From the NCBI GenBank assembly GCA_041920465.1, contig JBHGXW010000034.1, forward strand, positions 62,001 to 126,000: 64,000 bases of DNA, written 5' to 3'. The translations under genes and the position numbers were made by a program. The notes under the pieces are model-generated. The model was not told the DNA's origin and did not search any database. It saw only the letters and a list, made by a program, of their open reading frames with translations. Below, piece after piece: positions 15,563 through 24,508 of this stretch (position 1 is its first letter; every line of letters begins with the position of its first letter). The DNA is from Brevibacillus_H sp041920465 (GTDB lineage Bacteria; Bacillota; Bacilli; Brevibacillales; Brevibacillaceae).

Positions 15563-16775
15563 ATTATTGGAGCATGCTGAATTGCTGGACACAGAAGAAG
15601 TAAGATTGACAGAGGCGTATGGACGCGTTTTGGCTGAGCCGATCTACGCGACGACAGATTTGCCGGTGTTCGATAAATCGCCGTTGGACGGTTATGCGGT
15701 TCGTTCGTTTGACACACAGGGAGCTTCACCTCAAACACCGGTTGCCCTCAAAGTAGTAGAGACGATTGCTGCGGGAGATGTGCCCACCGTTACCCTGCAA
15801 GCTGGCGAGGCAAGCCGGATTATGACAGGCGCAATGATTCCGCCTGGAGCCGATTCTGTGATCATGTTCGAACAAACCGTCAATCCCGGACAAGTATCAG
15901 ATAAGGTTGAAATCAAAAAGCAGATGGGACCGGGCGAGAACATTTCACGACGCGGAGAAGAAGTGGAACAAGGCACCTTGGTTCTTCCGGCAGGAGAAGT
16001 AGTAGGAGCCGGAGCCATTGCCATCTTGGCTACGTTCGGCTATACAAAGGTGAAAGTGCGGAGGAAGCCAAAAGTCGGGGTTCTCTCCACCGGTAACGAA
16101 CTGATTGATGCTTCTATGCCGCTTGTCCCGGGAAAAATTCGCAACAGCAATACGCCGATGCTTCTTGCCATGATTCAGGCTGCGGGCGGTATTCCGATTG
16201 AATTTGAACGTTTGCCAGACGACGAATCCTCTGCCAAAGCGACCGTGTCACGCATTATGGAAGAAGTGGATGTATTAGTCACGACAGGGGGTGTATCGGT
16301 GGGGGATTTTGACATTATGGCTTCTGTTGTCGGCCACCCCGATGTGGAACTGCTGTTTAACCGGGTAGCCATGCGTCCGGGCAGCCCAACCACTGCGGCG
16401 AAATACCAGGGTAAAATGATTTGTGCCCTATCCGGAAATCCGGGCGCCTGTTTTGCCGGTTTTGAACTGTTCGTCCGTTCCCTGCTGGCCAAAATGATGG
16501 GACAGCTTGTGCCGCCGCTTAAGAAAGTGGAAGCCGTGCTGACCGATGATTACGATAAACCGTGTCCGTATCCTCGTTATTTGCGCGGAAAGCTTTTTGT
16601 GAAAGATACGGTCCTGTACGTGACACCAGACCAAAACGACAAATCAGGCAACTTGACCACCCTGAACCAAAGCGAATGCTTTGTAATCATCCCGGCAGGC
16701 GGTAGAGGAAAACGATCCGGAGACCGGGTACAGGTGATTCCGACCGGTAATCCGAGCTGGCAGTCGGGGGTGTAG
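15516..16775 (+). CDS. moeA: Molybdopterin molybdenumtransferase MoeA
   Basis: A 419-residue protein that inserts molybdate into adenylylated molybdopterin. Signatures: DLPVFDKSPLDGYAVRS near residue 50, SRIMTGAMIPPGAD near 104, then the MoaB-like GVLSTGNEL, TTGGVSVGDFD and ALSGNPGACF blocks, and a C-terminal MoeA-IV domain. ATG 15516 follows AAAGGAGG at 15501-15508, which lies inside mobA; an earlier in-frame codon has no ribosome site. It ends six bases before mobB. Confidence 0.94.
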   Translation: MRFQRETLTVEDAVRKLLEHAELLDTEEVRLTEAYGRVLAEPIYATTDLPVFDKSPLDGYAVRSFDTQGASPQTPVALKVVETIAAGDVPTVTLQAGEASRIMTGAMIPPGADSVIMFEQTVNPGQVSDKVEIKKQMGPGENISRRGEEVEQGTLVLPAGEVVGAGAIAILATFGYTKVKVRRKPKVGVLSTGNELIDASMPLVPGKIRNSNTPMLLAMIQAAGGIPIEFERLPDDESSAKATVSRIMEEVDVLVTTGGVSVGDFDIMASVVGHPDVELLFNRVAMRPGSPTTAAKYQGKMICALSGNPGACFAGFELFVRSLLAKMMGQLVPPLKKVEAVLTDDYDKPCPYPRYLRGKLFVKDTVLYVTPDQNDKSGNLTTLNQSECFVIIPAGGRGKRSGDRVQVIPTGNPSWQSGV

Positions 16776-16781
16776 CTTCTC

Positions 16782-17327
16782 ATGCGGATCGAACCAATGG
16801 TTGTCCAGTTCGCGGGCTATTCCAACTCGGGCAAGACAACGCTGTTAACCCATCTCATCAGCAGCTTCACCCAAAGAGGTTTGCGGGTGGCGGTGATCAA
16901 GCATGATGGCGGGCATGATTTCGAGATGGATCAGGAAGAGAAGGATACCTGGCGCTTTCGGGAAGCGGGGGCGCCGCTGATTGCCATCCAGTCCAAAACC
17001 AAATCGGCCTGGCTGGATTACTCATCGGTCAGCTTATCCGAAATGATAGTTCGAATGAAGGCTGCATCTCCTGATGTAATCTTCATAGAAGGATATAAAC
17101 GGGAAGCGCTTCCCAAGCTGATCCTAATCAAGAGAGAAGAGGACAAGGAACTGCTTAGGCAGCTGGAGAATCCGATCGCAATCGTCAGCTGGATTCCGCT
17201 TGAGCATCCTTCTCTTCCTGTCTTCTCGATACATGATCTACAGGCTGTCAGTCAATTTATTCTGGAGCGTTTTCAAGCCTGTCAACAGAATCAAGACTGC
17301 AATCAGAACATGAAATCAGGTCAATAA
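16782..17327 (+). CDS. mobB: Molybdopterin-guanine dinucleotide biosynthesis adapter MobB
   Basis: A 181-residue GTP-binding protein that assists MobA. The P-loop is GYSNSGKTTL near residue 12; VIKHDGGHDFEMDQEEKDTWRFREAG is typical of the family, and DVIFIEGYKREALPKLIL near 98 is the Walker-B-like segment. The C-terminus is slightly extended and polar. GGGGG lies about 11 bp before ATG 16782; a second ATG at 16797 is possible. Confidence 0.92.
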   Translation: MRIEPMVVQFAGYSNSGKTTLLTHLISSFTQRGLRVAVIKHDGGHDFEMDQEEKDTWRFREAGAPLIAIQSKTKSAWLDYSSVSLSEMIVRMKAASPDVIFIEGYKREALPKLILIKREEDKELLRQLENPIAIVSWIPLEHPSLPVFSIHDLQAVSQFILERFQACQQNQDCNQNMKSGQ

Positions 17328-17356
17328 GCCGCCTATTCGCCGGGCGGCTTACTTTC
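17326..17356 (+). terminator. Terminator after mobB
   Basis: AAGCCGCC / GGCGGCTT (17326-17333, 17343-17350) followed by ACTTTCT, a weak T-run. Confidence 0.6.
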
Positions 17357-17408
17357 TATGTCCCTTTCATGAAAAAATGTTAGCTGTTCAGTGGTTTGTT
17401 CTGATTGA

Positions 17409-17450
17409 TGTGATCTTTTTCACAATGCCAAAGAGAAAAAATGGTAAGAT
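17409..17450 (+). promoter_or_regulatory. Predicted Fnr-activated promoter of uspA
   Basis: A perfect site TGTGATCTTTTTCACA (17409-17424, centre 17416.5) with -10-like TAAGAT at 17445-17450, starting 28.5 bp away. The predicted start is near 17457 and the gene starts at 17498. Confidence 0.7.
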
Positions 17451-17497
17451 AGAGATAAGCAAGCAGTTGATCTGTTCGATTCTGGGGAGGGAGTTTC

Positions 17498-17929
17498 ATG
17501 TTTAACCGGATTTTATTAGCCGTAGATGGTTCTGAAGCTTCACAAAAAGCTGTCGATTGGGCAATCAAAACGTATCAGCAGCTTCCAAATGCACATATTA
17601 CCATCTTGTATGTTCATCAGCCGCAGGTTCCGGTTGTTGCTACGGCCGGTGCCTACATTCCTTTAACATATGACCAAGTGAATTGGGAGGTTCCGGAAGA
17701 GACTCCGGCTCTTGAAGCTTGGGACAAATTCCCGGATAAACAAAGGGTGACGCAGGAAAGCGTTGTAGGCTACCCTGCCGAAGTGATCTGCAAAAAAGCC
17801 AAAGAAGAGAATTTTGACGTGATCGTCCTGGGTGCGGAGGGCCATGGCGTTGTGTCATCCGTACTGCTCGGAAGCGTCAGTGCCAAAGTCCTGCATCATG
17901 CAACCGTTTCCGTGTTGATTATCCGCTAA
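17498..17929 (+). CDS. Universal stress protein, UspA family
   Basis: A 143-residue cytoplasmic Usp domain. It starts MFNRILLAVDGSEASQKAVDWA and ends with the ATP-binding pattern GAEGHGVVSSVLLGSVSAKVLHHATVSVLII (G-x2-G-x9-G-S). A relatively long variable loop (about residues 45-80) contains two Tyr and two Trp. GGGAGGGA precedes the ATG. The Fnr-type promoter suggests a role in anaerobic survival. Confidence 0.9.
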   Translation: MFNRILLAVDGSEASQKAVDWAIKTYQQLPNAHITILYVHQPQVPVVATAGAYIPLTYDQVNWEVPEETPALEAWDKFPDKQRVTQESVVGYPAEVICKKAKEENFDVIVLGAEGHGVVSSVLLGSVSAKVLHHATVSVLIIR

Positions 17930-17978
17930 AAGGAATCAGCACGTTTGGTTAAATTGGATGAAATTAGTATGTACAGCA

Positions 17979-18023
17979 CAGGCATTCACCCAAGCTGCCA
18001 GGCTGGGAGAATGCCTGTTTTTT
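17979..18023 (+). terminator. Terminator after uspA
   Basis: The outer stem is CAGGCATTC / GAATGCCTG (17979-17987, 18009-18017) with an inner CCCA / TGGG pairing, followed by TTTTTT. Confidence 0.85.
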
Positions 18024-18030
18024 CAGCAAC

Positions 18031-18051
18031 ATTCTGAAAAATATTCAGAAT
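18031..18051. promoter_or_regulatory. Palindrome before the beta-CASP gene
   Basis: ATTCTGAA-N5-TTCAGAAT, perfect 8 bp arms, 33 bp before the start codon. The right half partly resembles a CodY box, with about 11 of 15 positions. The regulator is unknown. Confidence 0.4.
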
Positions 18052-18083
18052 AGATAAATAATTTTTCGGACGAGGTGACAACT

Positions 18084-19694
18084 ATGAAAGTTACGTTTGT
18101 GGGTGGAGCCCGAACGGTAACAGGGTCCTGCTATTTGCTGGAGATCGGCAAGGAGAAATTGTTAGTGGATTGCGGAATGTTTCAGGGGTCCAGGGAATTG
18201 GAGAACCTCAACAGGCAGCCTTGGCCTTTTTCGCCTCGCGACATCTCGTTTGTAATCCTTACCCACGCTCACATCGACCACTCCGGCCTCTTACCCAGGC
18301 TAAAGCGGGAAGGTTTCAAAGGAAAAATTGTATGTACCAAATCTACTTATGATTTGTGCACAGTGATGCTTCCCGACAGCGGACACATTCATCAAATGGA
18401 AGCGGAATGGAAAAACCGCAAACGCTCCCGGCAGCGCAAAGCAAAAGTGGAACCCCTTTATACCGAGCAAGACGCATTTGCTGTTTTGTCTTCCTTTATC
18501 TCTGTTTCTTATGACAAAACAGTCGAATTAACCCCATACGTCAGCATTCGCCTGCGGGACGCCGGACATATTCTCGGTTCAGCTATTGTAGAAATGTGGG
18601 TGAAAGAAGAAGGAAGCGAAACCAAGCTGGTCTTTTCCGGTGACATCGGCTCTTCCGGACAAGCGATCATCAAAGATCCTGTTTTCATCGAAGAGGCAGA
18701 CTACCTGTTTGTCGAATCCACTTACGGAAACCGCTTACATCCCCCGGTAAAAGAAAAGAGTGATCAACTGCTGGAGATTATCCAGGCTGCCGTGTCGGAC
18801 AAAGGCCTGGTGATCATTCCTGCATTTGCTGTGGGCAGGACACAAGAAATCTTGTTTCAATTGCATAAGCTTTCCAAACAGGGACTGATCGAAAATATTC
18901 CCGTTTATGTCGATAGCCCGCTGGCCATTGCGGCGAACGAGATCTTTCAGGCAAATCCGGAGGTTTTTGATGAAGAGACAGCCAACCTGTTTGAGCATGG
19001 CGACAATCCGCTCGCTTTTCCCGGACTGCAGTTTGTCCGAACGGCTGAAGAATCCCAACGGCTTAATTTTCACAAGGGAACAGCTGTTTTGATAGCCGCC
19101 AGTGGAATGGCAGACGCAGGGAGAATCTTGCACCATCTGAAGCACCAATTATGGAAAGAAAACAATCACATTGTGTTCGTCGGTTATCAAGCGGAAGGAA
19201 GCTTGGGCCGTAAGCTCTTGTCCGGCATGAAGCGGGTCAAAGTGCTTGGCATTACGGTGAAGGTAGGAGCGAAAATTCACGATCTTTCCGCGTTTTCTGC
19301 ACACGCCGACCAGCAACAACTGCTTGCTTGGCTGCGTGGATTTTCCCATAAGCCGATTCAAACCTTCATCGTCCATGGCGAAGAATCAGCTTCGAGCGAA
19401 TTTGCCGAACTCGTCACACGTGAACTTGACTGGTCTTGTCATATCCCTTCACGCGGCGAGACCATCGAGATTAAGCCCGGTCGTCAGGTAACGGTTACCG
19501 AGCAGCCGCAGCAAGGGTTGTTTGAACTTTCCGAAGCGGAATTGCAGGCTTATCTGCAAGCGATTGAACGAAATATTGAAGGATTGGGGGTTGCGCTGCG
19601 CAAATATCGTTTAAGTGAGCAGCAAGCGATTCGGTTGTCGGAAAAATTATTAAAATACAGCGAGCAACTGGAAGAGATGGATGAGCAGATGTAA
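18084..19694 (+). CDS. Beta-CASP metallo-beta-lactamase RNase-like protein
   Basis: A 536-residue protein of the RNA-processing metallo-hydrolase family (metallo-beta-lactamase plus beta-CASP plus RMMBL parts). Metal motifs: THAHIDHSG near residue 59, H in DAGHILGSA near 160, D in FSGDIG, and late His in SAHADQQQL and VHGEESA. It differs from RNase J, being closer to the KH-lacking archaeal/bacterial CPSF-like type. The start ATG 18084 has GAGGTG eight bases upstream; an in-frame GTG at 18075 lies within that ribosome site. Confidence 0.88.
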   Translation: MKVTFVGGARTVTGSCYLLEIGKEKLLVDCGMFQGSRELENLNRQPWPFSPRDISFVILTHAHIDHSGLLPRLKREGFKGKIVCTKSTYDLCTVMLPDSGHIHQMEAEWKNRKRSRQRKAKVEPLYTEQDAFAVLSSFISVSYDKTVELTPYVSIRLRDAGHILGSAIVEMWVKEEGSETKLVFSGDIGSSGQAIIKDPVFIEEADYLFVESTYGNRLHPPVKEKSDQLLEIIQAAVSDKGLVIIPAFAVGRTQEILFQLHKLSKQGLIENIPVYVDSPLAIAANEIFQANPEVFDEETANLFEHGDNPLAFPGLQFVRTAEESQRLNFHKGTAVLIAASGMADAGRILHHLKHQLWKENNHIVFVGYQAEGSLGRKLLSGMKRVKVLGITVKVGAKIHDLSAFSAHADQQQLLAWLRGFSHKPIQTFIVHGEESASSEFAELVTRELDWSCHIPSRGETIEIKPGRQVTVTEQPQQGLFELSEAELQAYLQAIERNIEGLGVALRKYRLSEQQAIRLSEKLLKYSEQLEEMDEQM

Positions 19695-19715
19695 ATTTTT
19701 GTTCTATACACCGAT

Positions 19716-19734
19716 ATACCTATAGGGGTATAAT
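19716..19734 (+). promoter_or_regulatory. CstR/CsoR-like operator overlapping a -10
   Basis: ATACC-N6-GGTAT (19716-19731), the pattern bound by CsoR-family persulfide sensors such as CstR, overlapping TATAAT at 19729-19734. It precedes a sulfurtransferase fusion, which is the usual CstR target type. No cstR gene is in the window. Confidence 0.6.
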
Positions 19735-19769
19735 AGAAGCGGAGATTCCTTACCTGGGAGGAGAAAATC

Positions 19770-21458
19770 ATGAACAAAAACAAAACGATCGTTGTCATTG
19801 GGGGAGTGGCAGCCGGAGCAAGTGCTGCCGCAAAAGCCCGTCGAGAGGACGAGCATGCCACCATAATCGTGTATGAAAAAGGGGAGCACGTGTCATTTGC
19901 CAACTGCGGGCTGCCCTACTATGTCGGCGACGAGATTAAGAAAGAATCTTCCCTGCTTCTGCATACCCCAAAATCCCTCAAAGAACGGTTCAATTTGGAC
20001 GTCTATGTAAAGCATGAAGTATTGGCCATTCAGCCGGAGCAATCGGTCGTCGTAGTCAAAAACCTGCTGACGGATGAGGTGTGCAGCCAGCATTACGATG
20101 CCTGCATTATCGCAACAGGAGCAAAACCTGTTGTTCCGCCGATTGAAGGAATAAAAGCAGCCAACATCCAACTGCTGCGAACCGTTCCGGATGCGATAAC
20201 GTTAAAATCGATGATTGTCGAGGGAAAAGTGAAGAAAGCAGTCGTCATCGGCGGTGGATTCATCGGATTGGAAGCAATCGAGAACTTGATTCGCCAGGGA
20301 GTGTCTGTCACGATAATCGAAAAGGCTCCGCAAGTGCTTACACCGTTTGATATCGAAATGACGACACCGGTAATGGAAGAATTGAGCGGAATGGGGGTAG
20401 AAGTGATCCTGCAAAATGGAATTACCCGGTTTGTGGGATCAGAGAACCAAGCGACTGCCGTGGTGCTTGAGGATGGTTCGACTGTCCCCGCTGATGTATT
20501 TATCTTGAGCATCGGCGTACGTCCCGACGTAACGCTAGCGGCAGACGCCGGTATCCGGTTGGGGCGGACAGGCGCTATCCTTGTAGACGAGTACATGCAG
20601 ACCAGCATTCCGGGGATTTATGCTGCCGGGGATGCAGTCGAGTGCAAGCATCTCGTACACGAACAGAGTGTCTGGATTCCGTTGGCTGGACCGGCCAATA
20701 AACAAGGGCGGGTTGCCGGTGCCAATGCCGCCGGGGGCAGAATGAAGTTTAAAGGAGCTTATGGTACATCAATTGTCAGAGTGGGTGAGGTCGTAGCCGC
20801 CAAAACAGGACTGAGCGAAAAAGAGTGCCAGCAGGCAGGTATGGAAACAATCGTTACTTACAACTATCACGGACATCATGTCGGCTATTATCCGGGAGCG
20901 GAAGGCATGATGATCAAGCTGATTGCGGAAGCTAATGACGGACGGATTCTGGGGGCGCAAATCGTCGGAAAAGACGGGGTAGACAAACGCATTGATGTAA
21001 TCGCGACCGCCATCTATGCAAACATGACAGTTGAAGATCTGGAGCAGCTGGATTTGGCGTATGCCCCTCCGTTTGGCGCAGCCAAAGATCCTGTAGTCAT
21101 GGCAGGGATGCAGCAATCGAATATCATTCGTGGCGAAATTATGTCATGCACGCCTGCTGAGCTAGACAAAAAGATGACACAAAATCAATTGCAATTGCTT
21201 GATGTCCGCAATCCAAATGAATGGGCAGAAGGAGGAATTCCCAATGCCATCCAAATTCCGCTTCACGAATTGCGGTCAAGAATCGGTGAACTGGATCCCG
21301 AAAAAGAAGTGGTCGTGCATTGCAAAAGCGGCCAGAGAAGTTATTTCGCCGCGAAATTCCTAAGTCAGATGGGATTTAGCCGGGTGATCAACCTGACCGG
21401 CGGATTTCTTGCCTGGCGATTATATGAAAAGAACAGAACATATCAAACGTCAATATAG
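19770..21458 (+). CDS. CoA-disulfide reductase-rhodanese fusion
   Basis: A 562-residue flavoprotein. The N-terminal FAD motif is VVIGGVAAGASAAAKARR; the catalytic Cys lies in SFANCGLPYYVG near residue 44; the NAD(P)H motif is VVIGGGFIGLEAIENL near 152; the second FAD motif is GIYAAGDAVE near 287. A C-terminal rhodanese domain (about 460-555) has the active Cys in VVHCKSGQRSYFAAKFL. Such fusions reduce CoA persulfide or polysulfide. SD GGGAGGAG precedes the ATG. Confidence 0.92.
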   Translation: MNKNKTIVVIGGVAAGASAAAKARREDEHATIIVYEKGEHVSFANCGLPYYVGDEIKKESSLLLHTPKSLKERFNLDVYVKHEVLAIQPEQSVVVVKNLLTDEVCSQHYDACIIATGAKPVVPPIEGIKAANIQLLRTVPDAITLKSMIVEGKVKKAVVIGGGFIGLEAIENLIRQGVSVTIIEKAPQVLTPFDIEMTTPVMEELSGMGVEVILQNGITRFVGSENQATAVVLEDGSTVPADVFILSIGVRPDVTLAADAGIRLGRTGAILVDEYMQTSIPGIYAAGDAVECKHLVHEQSVWIPLAGPANKQGRVAGANAAGGRMKFKGAYGTSIVRVGEVVAAKTGLSEKECQQAGMETIVTYNYHGHHVGYYPGAEGMMIKLIAEANDGRILGAQIVGKDGVDKRIDVIATAIYANMTVEDLEQLDLAYAPPFGAAKDPVVMAGMQQSNIIRGEIMSCTPAELDKKMTQNQLQLLDVRNPNEWAEGGIPNAIQIPLHELRSRIGELDPEKEVVVHCKSGQRSYFAAKFLSQMGFSRVINLTGGFLAWRLYEKNRTYQTSI

Positions 21459-21480
21459 AGTTAATAATCTTGTCACATTT

Positions 21481-21511
21481 CCTCTCTGCAAATACGCAGA
21501 GAGGTTTTTTT
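21481..21511 (+). terminator. Terminator after the CoA-disulfide reductase gene
   Basis: CCTCTCTGC / GCAGAGAGG with a 6 nt loop and seven T. Confidence 0.9.
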
Positions 21512-21542
21512 GCGAAAAATCATAGGGATAAGACGAAAAAGA

Positions 21543-21612
21543 TATCGGGATATTAAGAAGAAAAAATTCAGGGAGTTCCCTGAATTACAGGTTGCTCTAA
21601 TCGTTCTAGAAT
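21543..21612 (+). promoter_or_regulatory. Predicted NreC-type promoter of narK
   Basis: The perfect palindrome AATTCAGGGA-GT-TCCCTGAATT (21565-21586, centre 21575.5) is followed by -10-like TAGAAT at 21607-21612, 31.5 bp from the centre. A second partial element TATCGGGATATT (about 21543-21554) lies about 23 bp further up. The same elements occur before narG and nreA. Confidence 0.65.
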
Positions 21613-21667
21613 GAAGGCAAGAACTAAATACCCCACATCATTCATCAGGGTATGAGGAGGAAATTAT

Positions 21668-22990
21668 ATGCAAAAAGGAACTACCAAGAGTTTAGCTATC
21701 CGTCGATGGGATCCGGAAGATCCGGTATTTTGGGAAGCAGAGGGTAAAAAAGTTGCGAACCGCAACCTCTGGATCTCGATCCCGGCCCTCCTGCTTGCTT
21801 TCGTCGTTTGGCAAATCTGGTCAGTGGTAGCGGTTAATCTAAACTCTGTCGGTTTCAAATTTACCACAGACGAATTGTTCACCCTTGCCGCACTCCCTGG
21901 GTTAACAGGTGCGACATTGCGTATCTTCTACTCCTTTGTTGTTCCGATCTTCGGCGGTCGTAACTGGACGGTGATCAGTACAGCGACACTTTTGATTCCG
22001 GCAATCGGCATCGGGATGGCGGTGCAAGATCCGAGCACTTCCTTCACGCAAATGGCTGTCCTTGCCGCACTCTGCGGTTTTGGTGCAGGAAACTTCTCGT
22101 CTTCGATGTCCAACATCAGCTTCTTCTTCCCGAAAAAGATGAAAGGTACTGCTCTCGGTCTCAACGCAGGTCTCGGTAACCTTGGCGTCAGCGCAATTCA
22201 GTTCATCGGTCCGCTTGTCATTACGGCTGGAATCTTCGGTGCATTGGGCGGCGATCCGCAAACCATGGTAAAAGGTGACGTAACCAAAACGGTTTGGCTG
22301 CAAAACGCAGCATATGTTTGGGTGATTCCAATTGCTTTGACCACCATTGCTGCAATGTTCGGAATGAACAACCTTCCTGGCATCAAAGCATCTGTCGGAG
22401 AACAGCTCGTCGTATTAAAACGCAAACATATGTGGCTTATGACCTGGCTGTATACCATGTGCTTCGGTTCGTTCATCGGCTACTCGGCTGCATTCCCGTT
22501 GTTGATCAAATCCCAATTCCCTGACGTCAACCCATTGCAATACGCGTTTCTAGGGCCGCTGGTGGGTGCGTTGGTTCGTCCGGTAGGCGGTTGGATGTCT
22601 GACAAACTGGGCGGTGCGCGTGTAACCTTCTGGGACATTATCATCATGATCGGTGCTACTTTTGGAGTAGTCGTCTTCTTGGGTCAACACAATTTCTGGG
22701 CCTTCTTCGCAATGTTCATGATTTTGTTCATTACAACAGGTATCGCCAACGGTTCTACTTTCCGCATGATTCCGGTCATCTTTGAACAAAAAGAAGCGGC
22801 AACTGTTCTTGGTTTGACGGCTGCAATTGCAGCATACGGCGCATTCTTCATTCCGAAAACTTTCGGTTGGTCTATCGGAGCCACTGGTTCACCTAACGCG
22901 GCACTTTATTCGTTCATCGCGTACTACGCCATTTCTCTATTCATCACATGGTTTTACTACGCTCGCAAAAATGCAGAAATTAAATGCTAG
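21668..22990 (+). CDS. narK: Nitrate/nitrite transporter NarK (first copy)
   Basis: A 440-residue major facilitator of the nitrate-nitrite porter family with 12 predicted helices. The family signature GFGAGNFSSSMSNISFFFPK with the following KGTALGLNAGLGN stretch sits near residues 138-175, and the second nitrate signature region is near FITTGIANGSTFRMIP (about 355). GAGGAAA precedes the ATG. It is probably cotranscribed with the second transporter, 32 bp downstream. Direction (nitrate uptake versus nitrite export) cannot be read from sequence alone. Confidence 0.93.
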   Translation: MQKGTTKSLAIRRWDPEDPVFWEAEGKKVANRNLWISIPALLLAFVVWQIWSVVAVNLNSVGFKFTTDELFTLAALPGLTGATLRIFYSFVVPIFGGRNWTVISTATLLIPAIGIGMAVQDPSTSFTQMAVLAALCGFGAGNFSSSMSNISFFFPKKMKGTALGLNAGLGNLGVSAIQFIGPLVITAGIFGALGGDPQTMVKGDVTKTVWLQNAAYVWVIPIALTTIAAMFGMNNLPGIKASVGEQLVVLKRKHMWLMTWLYTMCFGSFIGYSAAFPLLIKSQFPDVNPLQYAFLGPLVGALVRPVGGWMSDKLGGARVTFWDIIIMIGATFGVVVFLGQHNFWAFFAMFMILFITTGIANGSTFRMIPVIFEQKEAATVLGLTAAIAAYGAFFIPKTFGWSIGATGSPNAALYSFIAYYAISLFITWFYYARKNAEIKC

Positions 22991-23022
22991 TTTATAACAC
23001 TCATTAAAATGAGGTGTCTATT

Positions 23023-24219
23023 ATGGCCGTTAAGAAGAGTTTCTTGAAGTCCGGACACTTGCCAACATTGGTTTCTTCGTTTCTTTATTTTGACATCAGC
23101 TTTATGATCTGGGTCATGCTTGGGGCAACCTCCACTTTCATCGTGGCAGATTTTAACCTCACTCCGGCCCAAAAAGGCTTGATGGTAGGGATCCCCGTTC
23201 TGGGAGGAGCGCTCTTGCGGATTCCGATGGGACTTCTTGCCGACCGGTTTGGCGGCAAAAAAATGGGGATAATCGGTATGCTTGTCACCATGATTCCGCT
23301 TCTGTGGGGGTGGATGTACGGCAATTCATTGGATGAAGTTCACGCGTTCGGTTTTTTGCTTGGTGTTGCCGGCGCCAGTTTTGCGGTTGCTCTTCCGCTT
23401 GCCAGCCGTTGGTATCCGCCTGAGCATCAAGGTTTGGCGATGGGGATTGCCGGTGCAGGCAACAGCGGTACCGTGTTTGCAACGCTGTTTGCCCCCCGGC
23501 TTGCCGAACATTTCACGTGGCACGGTGTTTTCGGACTCGCGTTAATTCCGCTTTTGGTCGCTTTTATCGTTTTCGTGATCTTCGCCAAAGATAGTCCCAA
23601 TGCTCCAAAACCGCAAACAGTGGGACAGTACATGTCGATCATCAAGTACAAAGAAACCTGGTTGTTCAGCTTTTTCTACAGTTTATCTTTCGGCGGTTTC
23701 GTAGGGCTGACCAACTACCTTGGATTGTTTTTCGTTGATCAATACGGAGTAAGTAAAGTAACGGCTGGAGATTTCGTCACGCTGTGCGTATTTGCCGGAA
23801 GCTTCGTACGGCCAATTGGCGGTTGGTTGGCGGACCGATTAGGCGGAGGGGCGAAGATGCTCGTGAAATTATTTGCAGCCGTCACCCTCGTCCTGTTCCT
23901 GGTTGGCATGCTTCCACCTGTTTATGTGGCATTAGCACTTCTCTTCGTTACTCTTCTTCTCTTCGGACTTGCGAACGGAGCGCTTTTCCAGGTCATTCCT
24001 ACCCGTTTTCCGAAAGAAGTGGGAATCATGACCGGATTTGTAGGAGCGGCTGGTGGTATCGGCGGATTCTTTGTACCAAACATTCTTGGCACCTTGAAAC
24101 AGCTTACCCATTCCTACTCCTATGGGTTCTGGTGGTTTGCAGGCACAACACTGGTTGCCATGTTTATCTTCATGGCACTGAACCTGGCATGGAAAAAAGA
24201 ATCCGTACCAATGTCGTGA
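23023..24219 (+). CDS. Nitrate/nitrite transporter NarK (second, divergent copy)
   Basis: A 398-residue transporter of the same family, shorter and clearly diverged from the copy before it. It has 12 predicted helices, GVAGASFAVALPLASRWYPPEHQGLAMGIAGAGNSGT as first signature region (split here by family comparison near 115-150) and LLFGLANGALFQVIPTRFP as the second. Such NarK1/NarK2 pairs often combine a proton symporter with an antiporter. ATG 23023 is used, with GAGGTG upstream; an in-frame GTG at 23014 lies in that site. Confidence 0.9.
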   Translation: MAVKKSFLKSGHLPTLVSSFLYFDISFMIWVMLGATSTFIVADFNLTPAQKGLMVGIPVLGGALLRIPMGLLADRFGGKKMGIIGMLVTMIPLLWGWMYGNSLDEVHAFGFLLGVAGASFAVALPLASRWYPPEHQGLAMGIAGAGNSGTVFATLFAPRLAEHFTWHGVFGLALIPLLVAFIVFVIFAKDSPNAPKPQTVGQYMSIIKYKETWLFSFFYSLSFGGFVGLTNYLGLFFVDQYGVSKVTAGDFVTLCVFAGSFVRPIGGWLADRLGGGAKMLVKLFAAVTLVLFLVGMLPPVYVALALLFVTLLLFGLANGALFQVIPTRFPKEVGIMTGFVGAAGGIGGFFVPNILGTLKQLTHSYSYGFWWFAGTTLVAMFIFMALNLAWKKESVPMS

Positions 24220-24248
24220 ACGAAGGGTAAGATCATCCCTGGCAATTT

Positions 24249-24288
24249 AAAAAATCCCCTGAATTCTCGATGAATTAGGGGATTTTTT
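24249..24288. terminator. Terminator after the narK pair
   Basis: AAAAAATCCCCT / AGGGGATTTTTT (24249-24260, 24277-24288) plus an inner AATTC / GAATT pairing. It could work on both strands. Confidence 0.88.
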
Positions 24289-24349
24289 AATTGCTGCGGG
24301 GCACCGGCCGCTCACAGGGGAATTTCAAGCCGGACGGGTTTGAGCGTGC

Positions 24350-24427
24350 TCAGGGAAAACTCAGGGAATTTCCCGGTCAATCTCAGGGAATATCCCGATA
24401 ACGAATCCTGTCAAATCACAGTAGACT
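24350..24427 (+). promoter_or_regulatory. Predicted NreC-type promoter of narGHJI, three phased sites
   Basis: Three TCAGGGA copies start at 24350, 24361 and 24383, that is 11 and 22 bp apart (one and two helical turns). The second is TCAGGGAATTTCCC and the third TCAGGGAATATCCCGATA, the last centred near 24391. A -10-like TAGACT at 24422-24427 starts 31 bp from that centre. No TGTGA-N6-TCACA site is present. A leader of about 75 nt precedes narG. Confidence 0.68.
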
Positions 24428-24508
24428 AGGTTTAGAGCAAAAAACCTATCAATATTTCAGCATGATTGCACTGATTACCTGAGATTTCTATGTGAAAGGA
24501 GATTCACC

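Noticed and set aside
24409..24420. TGTCAAATCACA upstream of narG as an Fnr site
   Set aside because: The half-sites are only two bases apart and one is mismatched, so it cannot be the N6 type.
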